In this document: piece after piece, positions 1 to 9,708 of the stretch
Layout: each line of letters begins with the position of its first letter
How positions within the stretch are numbered: the first letter of the stretch is position 1
Origin: Rubripirellula tenax
GTDB lineage: Bacteria; Planctomycetota; Planctomycetia; Pirellulales; Pirellulaceae
Direction: 5' to 3'
DNA: 64,000 bases
NCBI RefSeq assembly: GCF_007860125.1
Contig: NZ_SJPW01000004.1
Coordinates: 30,272 to 94,271, forward strand
Made by a program: the position numbers and the translations under genes
The notes under the pieces: model-generated
Seen by the model: only the letters and a program-made list of their open reading frames with translations
What the model was told of the DNA's origin: nothing
The model's database searches: none

Positions 1-2949
1 GGCAATGTCGTTAGCAAACGCTTGCAGGTGCGCGCTGAGTTTCTGCGTGACTTCCGGATTCGATTCGATGACATTTTTCTTCTCGCCGATATCATTTTTC
101 AAGTCATAGAGCTGTGCGGGCTTTCCTTTGTTTACATGAAGTTTCCATTTCCCAGACCGCACCGCCTGCAACTTGTTTCCGCCGTGATAGAAGAACGCTT
201 TGTGCGGTGTTTGGGCGTCGCCGATGAGCGTCGGCCAGATGTCTTTGCCATCAATGACCCGATCGGTGGGGATTGCTGCGCCGGCCAGCTTCGCGAAAGT
301 CGGCAGCAAATCCATCGTCGTCATGAGTTCATCGTTCGGTTTGCCTGACGGAATCTTTCCCGGCCAACGGACGACGGTGGGCTCGCGCATTCCACCCTCG
401 AAAGTGGTCCCCTTGTTGCCTCGCAGTGGGCCGGCGTTGGCAAAGAGGGACTTCTTCGGGGGGCCATTGTCGGACGTGAAAAGGACGAATGTGTTTTCGT
501 CGAGTCCGCTGGCCTTGAGAGTGTCGAGGATCGTCCCGACGGACCAGTCGATTTCGGCAATGGCTTGACGGTAAATCTCGTCCCGCGTCTTGTAGTCGAT
601 ATTGCCATCCTCTGCTTTGAGCGTCGCCACAATGTCGTCGGAGACGCCTTCCATGAATGGCGGCGAAACGTGAAGCGGCGCATGGGGAATGGGATGCGGG
701 ACGTAAAGAAAGAAAGGCTCGTCTTTGTGTCTCTCGATGAATGAGACCGCGTGCTCGGTAATTCGCTTTGTCAGATAATCGGCGTCGGGATCCATCTCGA
801 TGACCTGCTCATTTTCCAGCAGCGCCAGCGGCGGGAACTTGTAGTGATCCTGGCGTGGATGAAACGGATGAATGTCGTGACTGAACGGAATCCCAAAGAA
901 TTCATCGAACCCTTGTCGCGTCGGCAGAAACTCCGGCTGATCCCCGAGATGCCACTTACCGAACATCCCCGTTTTGTAACCCGCAGTCTTCAGAACTTCG
1001 GCGATCGTCACTTCATCCGGATTCAATCCCTTCCGGTCTCCGGCCAGCAGCACTCCGAAGTTAGACCCCATCGCCATGCCGATTCGCTTCGGATAGCAGC
1101 CGGTCATCAAAGCGGCGCGAGACGGAGTGCAGACCGGGGCGGCAACATAGAAACTGGTCAGCTTCATTCCTTCCGCCGCCATCTGATCAATGCGCGGTGT
1201 GCTAACGTGTTTGCCGCCGAAGCAACTGAGGTCTCCGTAGCCCTGATCGTCCGTGAAGATGACGACGAAATTTGGCGAGCGCGTCGGCGCATCGATGGCC
1301 TCGCCCCTGCTTGCCGAGTCTTTCTTCGGTGCCGGCTTACCCTTCCTGGGAACGCGTTTCGGTTTCGGCGGCGCGTAACGGGCAAGCAACTCGCTCATCT
1401 CCTTGACCACTTCGGGAAATTCGTTGTACAGGTTGCGAGTTTGGTTCACATCCGCTTCGAGATCGTACAACTGAGCGGGCGGCGCGTCCTTCTTGATCCG
1501 GCCGTCCTCGATATCGCTGTTCACGCTTCCGACGAACGATGCACAGACGGGTCCGCCGGCAGCATGCACCCCCGGTTTGCCATTGAATCCTCCCTCGCCT
1601 TGAGCACCGATATAGACCCACCTCCCGTTGCGAACGGTAAGGTGAGTGGGTTTATGGGGAGAAACAACCAGGGTGTCTCGCAACGGAGATTCTGGTTCAC
1701 CCATCATTGCAGGCAGAACATTCACACTGTCGGCAATCTGCTCTTGGCTCAAGGTCTGCTCTGTTAGTGCGGCAAAGGTGGCCAACATATCCACGCTACT
1801 GATCAACTGCGTTGAAGTGGTGCCCGGCTGTATGTGCCCGGGCCAACGAGCGATGAACGGTACACGATGCCCACCTTCCCAAGCACCAAACTTAAACCCC
1901 AGCAAGTCACCGTTGCCCCGGTGGCCCAATCGGAAGGCTTCTTGGCCGCCGCGATTGAACATCCCGCCGTTATCACTGGTGAAAAGGACCAGCGTATTGT
2001 CCGCGACACCTTTCTCTTTCAGCGTCTCCATGACCTCGCCAACGATCCAATCTAACTCGTGGACGAAGTCACCATACAGGCCGCACTGACTGGTCCCCTG
2101 AAACCGCCGAGCCGGCGTGAACGGATGATGGATGTTGGTCGTGGAGAGGTAGAGAAAAAAAGGTTTGTCCGACTGCTCACGAATCCATTGAGTTGACCGC
2201 TCGGCCAACGTCGTCCCCAAGGTGAAGTCGTTGTAGAGCTTATGTGCCGCAGCGGCGCCGCTAAAGTAGTTGGGAACTCGCTGGCCGTGCTCGTCGGTCA
2301 GCGGGGTGATCGCAGTGGCCTTGTCGGTCGGCTTGCGGCCCAAATAGACAAGCGGGTCGTTCGAGTCGCGAGCAAAGACACGATCATTTTCCACAAAGAC
2401 GTACGGCGGCGCGCTGTTGACCAGCGGCACGCCAAAGAAATAATCGAAACCGAGATCCAGGGGGCCTGGCCGCAACGGTTGCTTCCAGTCGTTCGTCTTC
2501 GTGCCGAATCCCAGATGCCATTTTCCGAAAGCCGCCGTGCTGTAACCGCTGTTCTTGAACACATCGGCGATGGTCAGTTTTTCGGCATCAACAAGCAGCG
2601 GCGACGTGATCGGCGCGGGACCCCAAATGTTCTTGCGCACCGGATACTCGCCCGTCAGCAGGCCGTAGCGTGACGGGGTGCAGACCGCCGACGCCGAATG
2701 CGCATCCGTGAACCGGCGACCTTCGGCCGCAAGCTGATCGATGTTGGGTGTTTGCAGCTTCGTCGCGCCATAGCAACCAAGGTCGCCGTAGCCGAGATCA
2801 TCGGCAAAGATGAGCACGACATTGGGAGGACTCGGGTTTGCCGAGGCCGGCGGGGCCGGCGGGGCCGACCAAGCCAATCCTGATGAGCATCCCATCACAT
2901 ACGATGCCAGCGCGAATACAAAAACACAGGGTTGGAACTTCATTGTCAT
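1..2949 (-). CDS. Two-domain (tandem) sulfatase, 3' end beyond the left edge
   Basis: One open frame of at least 983 codons encodes two complete sulfatase catalytic domains in a row. I checked the frame line by line and found no stop down to base 1. Domain 1 (about residues 33-500) has FADDLGYGDLGCYGA, the formylglycine site CTPSR at Cys90, GKWHLG and FTSDNGG. Domain 2 (from about residue 559) has FTDDQGYGDLSCFGG, CTPSR at Cys607, GKWHLG and FTSDNGP. A basic, Pro/Lys/Arg-rich linker (about residues 524-550) joins them. The family hydrolyses sulfate esters after Cys is converted to formylglycine, normally after export. The N-terminus is a signal peptide ending in VMGCSS, possibly a lipobox. 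Start ATG at 2949, with a second in-frame ATG at 2943. The neighbouring GH95-like gene, same strand, suggests sulfated polysaccharide as substrate. Ordinary sulfatases have a single domain of about 450-550 residues. Confidence 0.9.
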   Translation of the reverse strand, partial: MTMKFQPCVFVFALASYVMGCSSGLAWSAPPAPPASANPSPPNVVLIFADDLGYGDLGCYGATKLQTPNIDQLAAEGRRFTDAHSASAVCTPSRYGLLTGEYPVRKNIWGPAPITSPLLVDAEKLTIADVFKNSGYSTAAFGKWHLGFGTKTNDWKQPLRPGPLDLGFDYFFGVPLVNSAPPYVFVENDRVFARDSNDPLVYLGRKPTDKATAITPLTDEHGQRVPNYFSGAAAAHKLYNDFTLGTTLAERSTQWIREQSDKPFFLYLSTTNIHHPFTPARRFQGTSQCGLYGDFVHELDWIVGEVMETLKEKGVADNTLVLFTSDNGGMFNRGGQEAFRLGHRGNGDLLGFKFGAWEGGHRVPFIARWPGHIQPGTTSTQLISSVDMLATFAALTEQTLSQEQIADSVNVLPAMMGEPESPLRDTLVVSPHKPTHLTVRNGRWVYIGAQGEGGFNGKPGVHAAGGPVCASFVGSVNSDIEDGRIKKDAPPAQLYDLEADVNQTRNLYNEFPEVVKEMSELLARYAPPKPKRVPRKGKPAPKKDSASRGEAIDAPTRSPNFVVIFTDDQGYGDLSCFGGKHVSTPRIDQMAAEGMKLTSFYVAAPVCTPSRAALMTGCYPKRIGMAMGSNFGVLLAGDRKGLNPDEVTIAEVLKTAGYKTGMFGKWHLGDQPEFLPTRQGFDEFFGIPFSHDIHPFHPRQDHYKFPPLALLENEQVIEMDPDADYLTKRITEHAVSFIERHKDEPFFLYVPHPIPHAPLHVSPPFMEGVSDDIVATLKAEDGNIDYKTRDEIYRQAIAEIDWSVGTILDTLKASGLDENTFVLFTSDNGPPKKSLFANAGPLRGNKGTTFEGGMREPTVVRWPGKIPSGKPNDELMTTMDLLPTFAKLAGAAIPTDRVIDGKDIWPTLIGDAQTPHKAFFYHGGNKLQAVRSGKWKLHVNKGKPAQLYDLKNDIGEKKNVIESNPEVTQKLSAHLQAFANDIA

Positions 2950-3031
2950 CGTGCTCTACGCGAGGTGAATGTTTTGGAGTGAGTGGAAGCTAAGTGCCCG
3001 AAAAAAACGAGCAACTGTTTACGGCTGAGCT

Positions 3032-5311
3032 TCATTTGACCAAGTTACTGACGTCTGGCGGGGACGTGGTCGGTCGGGTAGTCCCTTCGTTCCAAAAAAC
3101 GAAACGATCGCCGCGTTGGGTTGATAATTCGAGCTGGCCTTCATGCTGGTGCGACGCGGTGGGGTTCGAAACCGCAAACCAGCGGAACTTATTCATCGGC
3201 AAGGCTACCGTGACGTCGCCGCCACGGGTCGAAACAATCGACACGCATTGGCACTGGCCGCCGTGGAGTTCCCCGCTGACCAGGAAACCGCCTTCGCCAC
3301 GGAAGTTTGCAAAGCGTACGTCGGGCCACGCAGTTGGGACGGCCGGAAAAACGGCCAAGCGACCACCGTGACTTTGCAGAACCATTTCCTGCATGGCCGT
3401 CGCCCCATGTAGCGGCGTTTCCATCACCGGCAGACCGATCTCGGAATAAAATGTGTTGGGTTTTAAATACGGTCGCAATTGATTGAGATACTCAAGGGCC
3501 TGGTCGCCATCGCCAAGCAGCGATGCCATGCACGAACCGGCGGTGTGCGAGTAACCTGCGATGCCGCGCCCGAACGAACGCCAATGCTTCAAGCTCCGCT
3601 CGATCAAGTCGCGGTCCTGTTGCAAATCCGGCGTCAGGGTGCGAAGCGGATAAATCGCCATCAAGTGCGACCAATGTCGATGCCCGCCGGTCAACCAAAC
3701 ATCGCCACCAACGGCGCGTCCGGTGTCATTGCTCTGCACAGTGACAAGGTTGTCTCGCAAATCTCGCCAAACTGCCACCAGCGGTTTGTCGGATTCGTTC
3801 AAACCTTTCTCGTCGGCAAGTTCCAGCAAGCGACCGATTCCCCAGTGCAACAAATCCAAATCGTACGTACAGTCACTCGCGAGTCGGTACTCGGGACTGT
3901 ACGTCTTGGGCAGATGCCAGCGATCATCGTGGCCGAGCTGGAGAAAATGTCGATAGTAGTTGACCGCACGCACCAGCAGCGGAAACAGAGTCTCGTCTCG
4001 AACGGTCGTATCGTTCCAGTAACGATATTCGAGATCGACGTTGTGCAGTGCCCACAACAGATTGCCGCATTCGGCACCAATCCGTGGGTCCATCCCGACG
4101 CGACCACCGGGCTCGCCCACATGAGCGATCAAGTCCCATCCCGACGACGAACGGCCGAGGGCTGACGAATCCATGCGATAGGCTTCCGCGACGTTAAGTC
4201 GAAGGTTGCCTTGGTTTCGGTTGAGTTGATAGCGGAGCGCCGACACCGCGCCGCGGCGATTCGCGGTCAGCCCGCCCAGATGCGATAGCTGCGCGTTGAG
4301 GTTCCACCATGTTGCGTTCCAAGCCGTCGGCTGAAGCCAGGGACCTTGGTTATCGATGATCCATCCTTCGTCACGCGTGGCGCATCCGAGCTTGTATTGC
4401 TGGATCCAATAGAAACGATCCCAAAACGGGTCGCCGGTTTCCAGGAAACTCTGTTGGTAGTAGCGATGCCACCAATGTTCATGCTGGGCGATCCAATCGA
4501 CAAGGTCCGCCTCGCGAGCTCGGCGCACTGCGGCGATCGCATCTTTCGCCGCTGACCGATCGGGAAAGCTATGTTGCACGCTTAGCCACAGCCGCGTTCG
4601 TTGGCCTTTCGATTCGACGAACCAAGCCACCCCGGTTTGTCCGCCCGCAATCAAGTCCTGAACTGCGACATGAACACCATCGTCACGAACCAAAGTCTTG
4701 ACCTCGGGATGTGGCGGCGTCCGAGGCGTCTTTGCACGGACGGCGCGAGGATTACGAGGGACTTCGGGAACGTATTCAAACCGCGCTTCCGATAGCTCGC
4801 CCGTCGTGTTCAGCTCACAAAAAATGACGGGTTCTTTGGCGTGAACGATTGCTTTCCAGGTTGCCTGTCCATGGGGCGAACGCAGAGTCCCAGACGCCTC
4901 GGCATTCCATAACGAGACACGTGTTTCCCCGCCAGTCAAATCCGCGGGCAAGTTCAACGTCAAGTGTCCAATGAAATGCCGACCTCGGTTGAGAACCTCG
5001 ACATGCTTTTCCGACAGATCGTCCTGTTCCCATGGTCGATGGTCGTGCGCGGCCGAACAACCCACATCGAAACGAAGCGTACGGGGGCCCGTTTGATAGA
5101 CCAGCGTGCCCTGTTCACCGTTTCCAGCGAAGGGTGCCGCGTCCCAACGATCCGGTATGGTTGCAGTTATTAAATCGTGCGAGGAAAGAAACGTTGGCCA
5201 GTCGACCGTCCGCCAATTCTGGTCCGCCAACGCGACGCGTGGCGTTGCCAAACCGACACAGCACGCATAGACGCTGAGCAGGCACAGCAACAATGCGAGT
5301 TTCTGTCTCAT
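3032..5311 (-). CDS. GH95-like glycoside hydrolase, exported
   Basis: A 759-residue protein with a signal peptide (about residues 1-29, ending in ALAD). The N-terminal part (about 40-250) is beta-rich. The rest fits an (alpha/alpha)6 barrel. Three stretches resemble family GH95 (alpha-L-fucosidase/galactosidase): DNQGPW followed by WWNLNAQ at about 320-341, YSPEYR at 471-476 whose Glu474 would be the candidate acid, and HRHWSHLMAIYP at 544-555. GH95 enzymes release alpha-L-fucose or alpha-L-galactose from glycans. The gene lies 82 bp upstream of the tandem sulfatase on the same strand, so the pair may desulfate and trim a sulfated fucose-type polysaccharide. The family assignment is from motifs read by eye; the substrate is inference. 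Confidence 0.75.
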   Translation of the reverse strand: MRQKLALLLCLLSVYACCVGLATPRVALADQNWRTVDWPTFLSSHDLITATIPDRWDAAPFAGNGEQGTLVYQTGPRTLRFDVGCSAAHDHRPWEQDDLSEKHVEVLNRGRHFIGHLTLNLPADLTGGETRVSLWNAEASGTLRSPHGQATWKAIVHAKEPVIFCELNTTGELSEARFEYVPEVPRNPRAVRAKTPRTPPHPEVKTLVRDDGVHVAVQDLIAGGQTGVAWFVESKGQRTRLWLSVQHSFPDRSAAKDAIAAVRRAREADLVDWIAQHEHWWHRYYQQSFLETGDPFWDRFYWIQQYKLGCATRDEGWIIDNQGPWLQPTAWNATWWNLNAQLSHLGGLTANRRGAVSALRYQLNRNQGNLRLNVAEAYRMDSSALGRSSSGWDLIAHVGEPGGRVGMDPRIGAECGNLLWALHNVDLEYRYWNDTTVRDETLFPLLVRAVNYYRHFLQLGHDDRWHLPKTYSPEYRLASDCTYDLDLLHWGIGRLLELADEKGLNESDKPLVAVWRDLRDNLVTVQSNDTGRAVGGDVWLTGGHRHWSHLMAIYPLRTLTPDLQQDRDLIERSLKHWRSFGRGIAGYSHTAGSCMASLLGDGDQALEYLNQLRPYLKPNTFYSEIGLPVMETPLHGATAMQEMVLQSHGGRLAVFPAVPTAWPDVRFANFRGEGGFLVSGELHGGQCQCVSIVSTRGGDVTVALPMNKFRWFAVSNPTASHQHEGQLELSTQRGDRFVFWNEGTTRPTTSPPDVSNLVK

Positions 5312-5860
5312 AGAGTCTTCATTTTAAACATGAGCAAACGATGGCGTTCGTCGGGATCGCTCGATGGCCGAAGTCGAACTTCGGATCGGTTGTGAATTTA
5401 TCGAACGATGCGGCAATACAAGCACGACCCAGGAGTGATGCATTTTAATCCGACAACTCGGATCGTTTGCATCAAAGTCGCCGCGACACAGCGATGCCAA
5501 TTCGTCTCCACCATAACCGAACCCGGTGCGCCTCATTTGGATTCTTCGACTGTCGATTCTTGCTTGCGGGAGACAGCAGCAAGCGGCCTGACGTGCAAAT
5601 CGCAACGCCATGTTTGCGCAAATCGTTATCTGGGTGTCGCAAAAGCCGTCAGGCAATCGTGGTTTTTCACTGGGGTCTCGCAGATTGCCGCTCACTATGG
5701 AGCCCTCGGGGGATAGACTCGGACGCGGGTAAGAATGTAGCTGGGCGTCATCCACGATTTCTTTTTTGAAACTGAGTCTCGACCAAAGCAAGCTTGGTTA
5801 CTTACCCACACCGGTTCGAGGTTCGAAATAAATTTTGTTTTCGCTTTCAGGAGCACCGAA
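5312..5860. other. Intergenic region, about 550 bp, divergent promoters
   Basis: This gap lies between the start of the GH95-like gene (minus) and the DUF1559 gene (plus), so it should hold both promoters. Reading frames here have no protein-like composition. The only signal I would name is AGGAG at 5849-5853, a well-placed Shine-Dalgarno sequence for the DUF1559 gene. No repeat or RNA gene was recognised. Confidence 0.5.
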
Positions 5861-7090
5861 ATGAAGAACAGATTGAAGCGTGAGGGATTCACCCTCGTCG
5901 AACTTCTCGTCGTCATCGCGATCATCGGCGTGTTGGTAGGGCTGCTATTGCCCGCGGTCCAAGCGGCGCGTGAAGCCGCACGTCGGATGAGTTGCAGCAA
6001 CAACTTCAAGCAACTTGGGCTGGCAATTCACAACTATCATTCTGCCTACAAGCGATTGCCAATGCACCAAGGTGGGACGCATGGGGTGGGATCGTGGCGT
6101 GCAGACAATGGTAATAACCAATTGGACCTGTCTAGCTTGGTGGGAATGACGCCGTTCATGGAGCAGCAGGCGCTTTGGGAGCAGATCAGCAATCCGTATT
6201 CGGTGACGGAAGGAACGGCTGGTTTGGGCAATATCTACAACCCGATGGGACCATGGCCAGGTCGACCTCTCAACTCAGGGGCCAATGCCAACGGCGGTTT
6301 CTATGGTCCGTGGATGGCCAACATCCCAACGCTTCGTTGCCCGAGTGACCCAGGCCAAGGCCTACCTGCCCAAGGACGTACAAACTATGGCCCGTGTCTA
6401 GGTGATTCGTTGGACACCACCTGGGGCGGTTATCGGATTCGAAACACGGGCGCTCAGCAGACTGGCGGTAACCCGTTGTACTACGTTCGCGTCAGGGCTT
6501 CTCAGCGAGGCTTCTTCAAGAATCAGCGATTCATCCGTTTTCGAGATGTACTTGATGGACTCTCCAACACCATTGCCATGGGAGAGATCGTCACTGACCT
6601 AGGTGACCGAGATGTTCGTACCCATTCGGCTGACGGTGCAAACAACCTGTTGGGCCTGAACGGCAATACCTCGTGTGAACAGTTTAGAGATCCTCTGCGT
6701 CCAAGGTTTTGGAGCACGACGGCTCCCCTGGTTGGAAACGCCGAGCAACGACGGGGATTCAAATGGGCTTACGGTGGTCCAATCAACCAGCAAGTTAACA
6801 CCATTTTGCCACCCAATTCTGTCCTCTGCATCAACAACACGAACATCGTTTCCATTGCCATCGCAAGCGCGTCTAGCCGCCATCAAGGCGGAGCGCACAT
6901 CTTGATGGGTGATGGTGCTGTGAAATTTATCACTGACTCCATCGAAGCCGGCGACCCAAATCGCGGACAAGTTGGTGCGCATCCGGCGCACAATGATCCG
7001 CTGTCCGTGCCCGGTGCGGCAAGTCCCTATGGGTTATGGGGTGCACTGGGCACCGCAGCCACCAGTGAAGTTATTGATGAGGAGATCTGA
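5861..7090 (+). CDS. DUF1559 protein with prepilin-type N-terminus
   Basis: A 409-residue protein of the DUF1559 family, which is greatly expanded in planctomycetes. The N-terminus has a short basic leader and the type IV prepilin cleavage/methylation motif [15 protein letters not shown] (residues 9-23), then one hydrophobic helix and the family stretch [21 protein letters not shown]. The C-terminus carries the H-x9-DG motif at [12 protein letters not shown]. These proteins are thought to be pseudopilin-like envelope or surface proteins; no enzymatic role is known. AGGAG lies eight bases before the ATG. A small lipoprotein gene follows after 3 bp, an arrangement often seen downstream of DUF1559 genes, so the two are probably co-transcribed. 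Confidence 0.95.
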   Translation: MKNRLKREGFTLVELLVVIAIIGVLVGLLLPAVQAAREAARRMSCSNNFKQLGLAIHNYHSAYKRLPMHQGGTHGVGSWRADNGNNQLDLSSLVGMTPFMEQQALWEQISNPYSVTEGTAGLGNIYNPMGPWPGRPLNSGANANGGFYGPWMANIPTLRCPSDPGQGLPAQGRTNYGPCLGDSLDTTWGGYRIRNTGAQQTGGNPLYYVRVRASQRGFFKNQRFIRFRDVLDGLSNTIAMGEIVTDLGDRDVRTHSADGANNLLGLNGNTSCEQFRDPLRPRFWSTTAPLVGNAEQRRGFKWAYGGPINQQVNTILPPNSVLCINNTNIVSIAIASASSRHQGGAHILMGDGAVKFITDSIEAGDPNRGQVGAHPAHNDPLSVPGAASPYGLWGALGTAATSEVIDEEI

Positions 7091-7093
7091 TCA

Positions 7094-7282
7094 ATGAAAA
7101 CGTTCAACGGATTCAAAATAGTTGCCGGGCTCGCCTTGGCAGTTGGCCTGTGTTTCGTTTCCGGATGCGGAAGTTCTGAGCCTGAATTTTCGGCAAGCAG
7201 TTCTGAAGTAGAAGCTTTTTTACAAGCGAATCCCGAATCGGCAAATGCGGATATGGAGCCGCCGCCGGACCCAGAAATGTAG
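7094..7282 (+). CDS. Small lipoprotein downstream of DUF1559 gene
   Basis: A 62-residue protein with a hydrophobic signal sequence and a lipobox FVSGC (Cys at about residue 25), so it is probably lipid-anchored. The mature part is acidic and ends in a Pro-rich tail (PPPDPEM). The start follows GAGGAG by eight bases and sits 3 bp after the DUF1559 stop, indicating one transcript. Function unknown; the pairing suggests an accessory to the prepilin-like protein. Confidence 0.8.
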   Translation: MKTFNGFKIVAGLALAVGLCFVSGCGSSEPEFSASSSEVEAFLQANPESANADMEPPPDPEM

Positions 7283-7407
7283 GGCCTCTTGCTCATAGCG
7301 AGCGAGGTCTCCTGAACTGCAAATCGCAGTTGACGAGGGCCACAACTTCTGTGCTCCTCGCAACTGCGTTATTGCGGGAATGAGTTTGATTGCGATGTTG
7401 GCAAACG

Positions 7408-8832
7408 CTACTTCTTCTGAAACGAATAGCGGACCGTGCCGTCAGGTGCGTGATGATTGAACGTGACTACGGGCTCACCTGTTTCTCGTGATACATTCAC
7501 GGAAAGGAAGCCGCCAAGGATTTTCAGATACTTGTGGTATTCATTGCGAAACTCTTCGCTGTAGCCGCTTGCGTGCTTGTCTGAACTTGGACCGCAAGAG
7601 AACTCCGTGGCCCCTGTCGTTGGATCAACGGAGTGATACTGCCAATGGCGATCACCGCAAATGACAAAGGCGTTTTCCTGGCTACCAAGGAATTCACGTA
7701 TCTGATTGCCTTCAAATGCAAACTCTTTGTTCGCGTGATTGTCATTCTTCCCTTTGCGATCAGGACCGACGACCGGAGTCGGACTGATGAGCACGCGAAA
7801 GGTTGCGTCTGATTCGGCGAAGCTCTTAAAGAACCACTCTTTCTGCTGGGCGCCCCAGATGGACGGCTCTTGATCCGGCCCCTCGGGATGGACGTCCCGG
7901 AAATCGCGGCCTTCCATCATCCACACTTGCAAGTCTTTGCCCCATCGAACCGTCTTGTAGGGTCGAGTGCGTGGAAACTGTTCTTCAAAAATGGCAATCC
8001 CTTCGTCCCAGGTCAGGGTTCCATAGACATCGTCGGGGTCACAGTCATCCATTAGAGTATCATGATCATCCTTGATGAAGTAGCTGCTAACGTTGTTGTG
8101 AAAGCTTCGAATGTACGGCATTGAAAACAGGCGATTCATTTTGTAACGGGCAAGTTCCTTGCTCAGGGCATAAGGATCATCTCGGTCGTAGTATTCAATG
8201 TCTCCCGTGTGAACAAAGAAGTGCGGATCGATCTTCTTGAGCATCGTTTCGTAAATGACATGACCATTCTCCGCGTCGTCACGGCGGGGATAGTCGCCGC
8301 AGGTTACGACAACGAAATCGATGTCCTGAACATCATCTGCCTTGGGCGCTGTTCGAAAGCCGCCGTCGACCGCGACGGTGCTGCTTGCGTCCTTTCCTTC
8401 CGCTTCCAAAACGTAATCCGTATTTGCCGATAGTCCCGTCAGCGAAAATTGACGTGTAAAATCCTTCTGCGAATCCACACGCATCCAGTCTGTGACGGTC
8501 TTGTTTCCACGCTGTCCCTTTGGCCAATATCGCAGACGCACCTCTCCGTCAGCCCCAGGCACGCTTCCTTCCATATCCGCGAGCGTCTTTCCGGGTGGAA
8601 ACTGATGGCTTCCGTCTGCCCGCGCCGGCTCTTCTTTCGTGGGGTTTGTTGTTTTAAGAAACTTGGTGCCCGAGCGTGTTCGTTCGGGCTGTGCCGTCAA
8701 TCGCGTCCAGACTTTCGCAGTATCGCTGGTCACATCCCCGATCTTCATTCCGTTCGCCATGAAGACGTCTGCGTGAAGAGGGTATGCAGCCGTGATCAAA
8801 GTACAAAAGGCAAGCAAGCGTTTGATGCTCAT
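7408..8832 (-). CDS. PhoD-like alkaline phosphatase / metallophosphatase
   Basis: A 474-residue exported protein (signal peptide to about residue 21). Residues 24-165 form a fibronectin-like N-terminal region typical of PhoD proteins. The metallophosphatase domain shows VVTCGDYPRRDD (175-186), HTGDIEYYD (208-216), KDDHD (254-258) and ICGDRHWQYH (391-400), which supply the Asp/His metal ligands. PhoD enzymes are calcium/iron-dependent phosphomonoesterases or diesterases acting outside the cytoplasm. It is the last gene of the run that starts near 16.6 kb, 57 bp after the DUF1080 gene. A role in phosphate release from organic polymers is likely; the exact substrate is unknown. Confidence 0.85.
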   Translation of the reverse strand: MSIKRLLAFCTLITAAYPLHADVFMANGMKIGDVTSDTAKVWTRLTAQPERTRSGTKFLKTTNPTKEEPARADGSHQFPPGKTLADMEGSVPGADGEVRLRYWPKGQRGNKTVTDWMRVDSQKDFTRQFSLTGLSANTDYVLEAEGKDASSTVAVDGGFRTAPKADDVQDIDFVVVTCGDYPRRDDAENGHVIYETMLKKIDPHFFVHTGDIEYYDRDDPYALSKELARYKMNRLFSMPYIRSFHNNVSSYFIKDDHDTLMDDCDPDDVYGTLTWDEGIAIFEEQFPRTRPYKTVRWGKDLQVWMMEGRDFRDVHPEGPDQEPSIWGAQQKEWFFKSFAESDATFRVLISPTPVVGPDRKGKNDNHANKEFAFEGNQIREFLGSQENAFVICGDRHWQYHSVDPTTGATEFSCGPSSDKHASGYSEEFRNEYHKYLKILGGFLSVNVSRETGEPVVTFNHHAPDGTVRYSFQKK

Positions 8833-8889
8833 GAGACGGTATCCGCTGGACGAATGAAGGAAATGGTGAGACTTTCAAGATCGCAATGC

Positions 8890-9696
8890 TTACTTTTTCT
8901 TCCGCGGAACTTTGTCGATGGCTTTCTCAACAAGCCAGATGTTCCGGAACTTTACTGGCGATCCATGCTCTTGCAATACGATGGGCGAGAGCGGTTCTTC
9001 CGGATAGGCCGCGTACTTGTTTCTGCGTAGCGACAGTTTGAAGTTGTCGTGGATCAGTTTGCCGTTGAGCCGCACGGTGACACGGGCCGCGTCGCTCTCG
9101 TTTGCAAAGCCAGCCGCGCCAATTCGAGCGGCTTGAAAATCCAAATCGATCGTCTGCCATTCGCCCGGTGCCAGAGCTGCGTTCACGCTGGGAGCACGGA
9201 TTTGATAGATAGCGCCACAGTCGGTCAGCCCGGCCCGGTCCTTCGGTGTGGGGTTGAGAATTTGCAGTTCATATAACGGCCCAAAGAAGACGCCACTATT
9301 GCCTTGGCCGCCATCACGCGGCAACTGGAACTCCAAATGAAGGTGGTAGTCGCCGAATTTTTCCTTCGTGCAAATGAACTGCTTCCGTTTCTTGCCTCGG
9401 AATTCAAAAACGATCTCCATCGCGTTCTCGTCGACCAGTTTCCATTGAACCTCTTTTTGGTCGGCTTTGGGATTGATCGCCTGGAACGAAAACGGTTCCC
9501 AGGCATCGAAGTTCGATCCATCGAACAGCACCACCGCCCCAGCGGGCGCGGCGAGACCGAGTGTCGATGCGCCCGACGACTCTTGCGCATTCGTCGGAAC
9601 GGCAAAGAACAGGACACTCGTTATGCAAACCCAAACGGAATGTAAAAAATCGCGGCGAGGAAGCAGATAGCATCGAAGTTTGTTTAGTTGGTTCAT
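8890..9696 (-). CDS. DUF1080 (3-keto-disaccharide hydrolase-like) protein
   Basis: A 268-residue protein with an N-terminal signal segment (about residues 15-37). The rest matches DUF1080, a concanavalin-like fold now linked to 3-keto-glucoside hydrolases: VVLFDGSNFDAWEP at 55-68, FGDYHLHLEFQLP, GNSGVFFGPLYELQI and a C-terminal PIVLQEHGSPVKFRNIWL. In planctomycetes such proteins are exported and often sit beside sulfatases and oxidoreductases. Here the gene is 12 bp downstream of a sulfatase gene on the same strand, so co-transcription is very likely. The enzymatic activity is inferred from family, not from visible catalytic residues. Confidence 0.88.
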   Translation of the reverse strand: MNQLNKLRCYLLPRRDFLHSVWVCITSVLFFAVPTNAQESSGASTLGLAAPAGAVVLFDGSNFDAWEPFSFQAINPKADQKEVQWKLVDENAMEIVFEFRGKKRKQFICTKEKFGDYHLHLEFQLPRDGGQGNSGVFFGPLYELQILNPTPKDRAGLTDCGAIYQIRAPSVNAALAPGEWQTIDLDFQAARIGAAGFANESDAARVTVRLNGKLIHDNFKLSLRRNKYAAYPEEPLSPIVLQEHGSPVKFRNIWLVEKAIDKVPRKKK

Positions 9697-9708
9697 GCGT
9701 TTCTCGAT

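Noticed and set aside
5324..5791. A 155-codon minus-strand frame in the intergenic region before the DUF1559 gene
   Set aside because: Composition (many Cys, Arg, Ser) is not protein-like and there is no ribosome site or domain.
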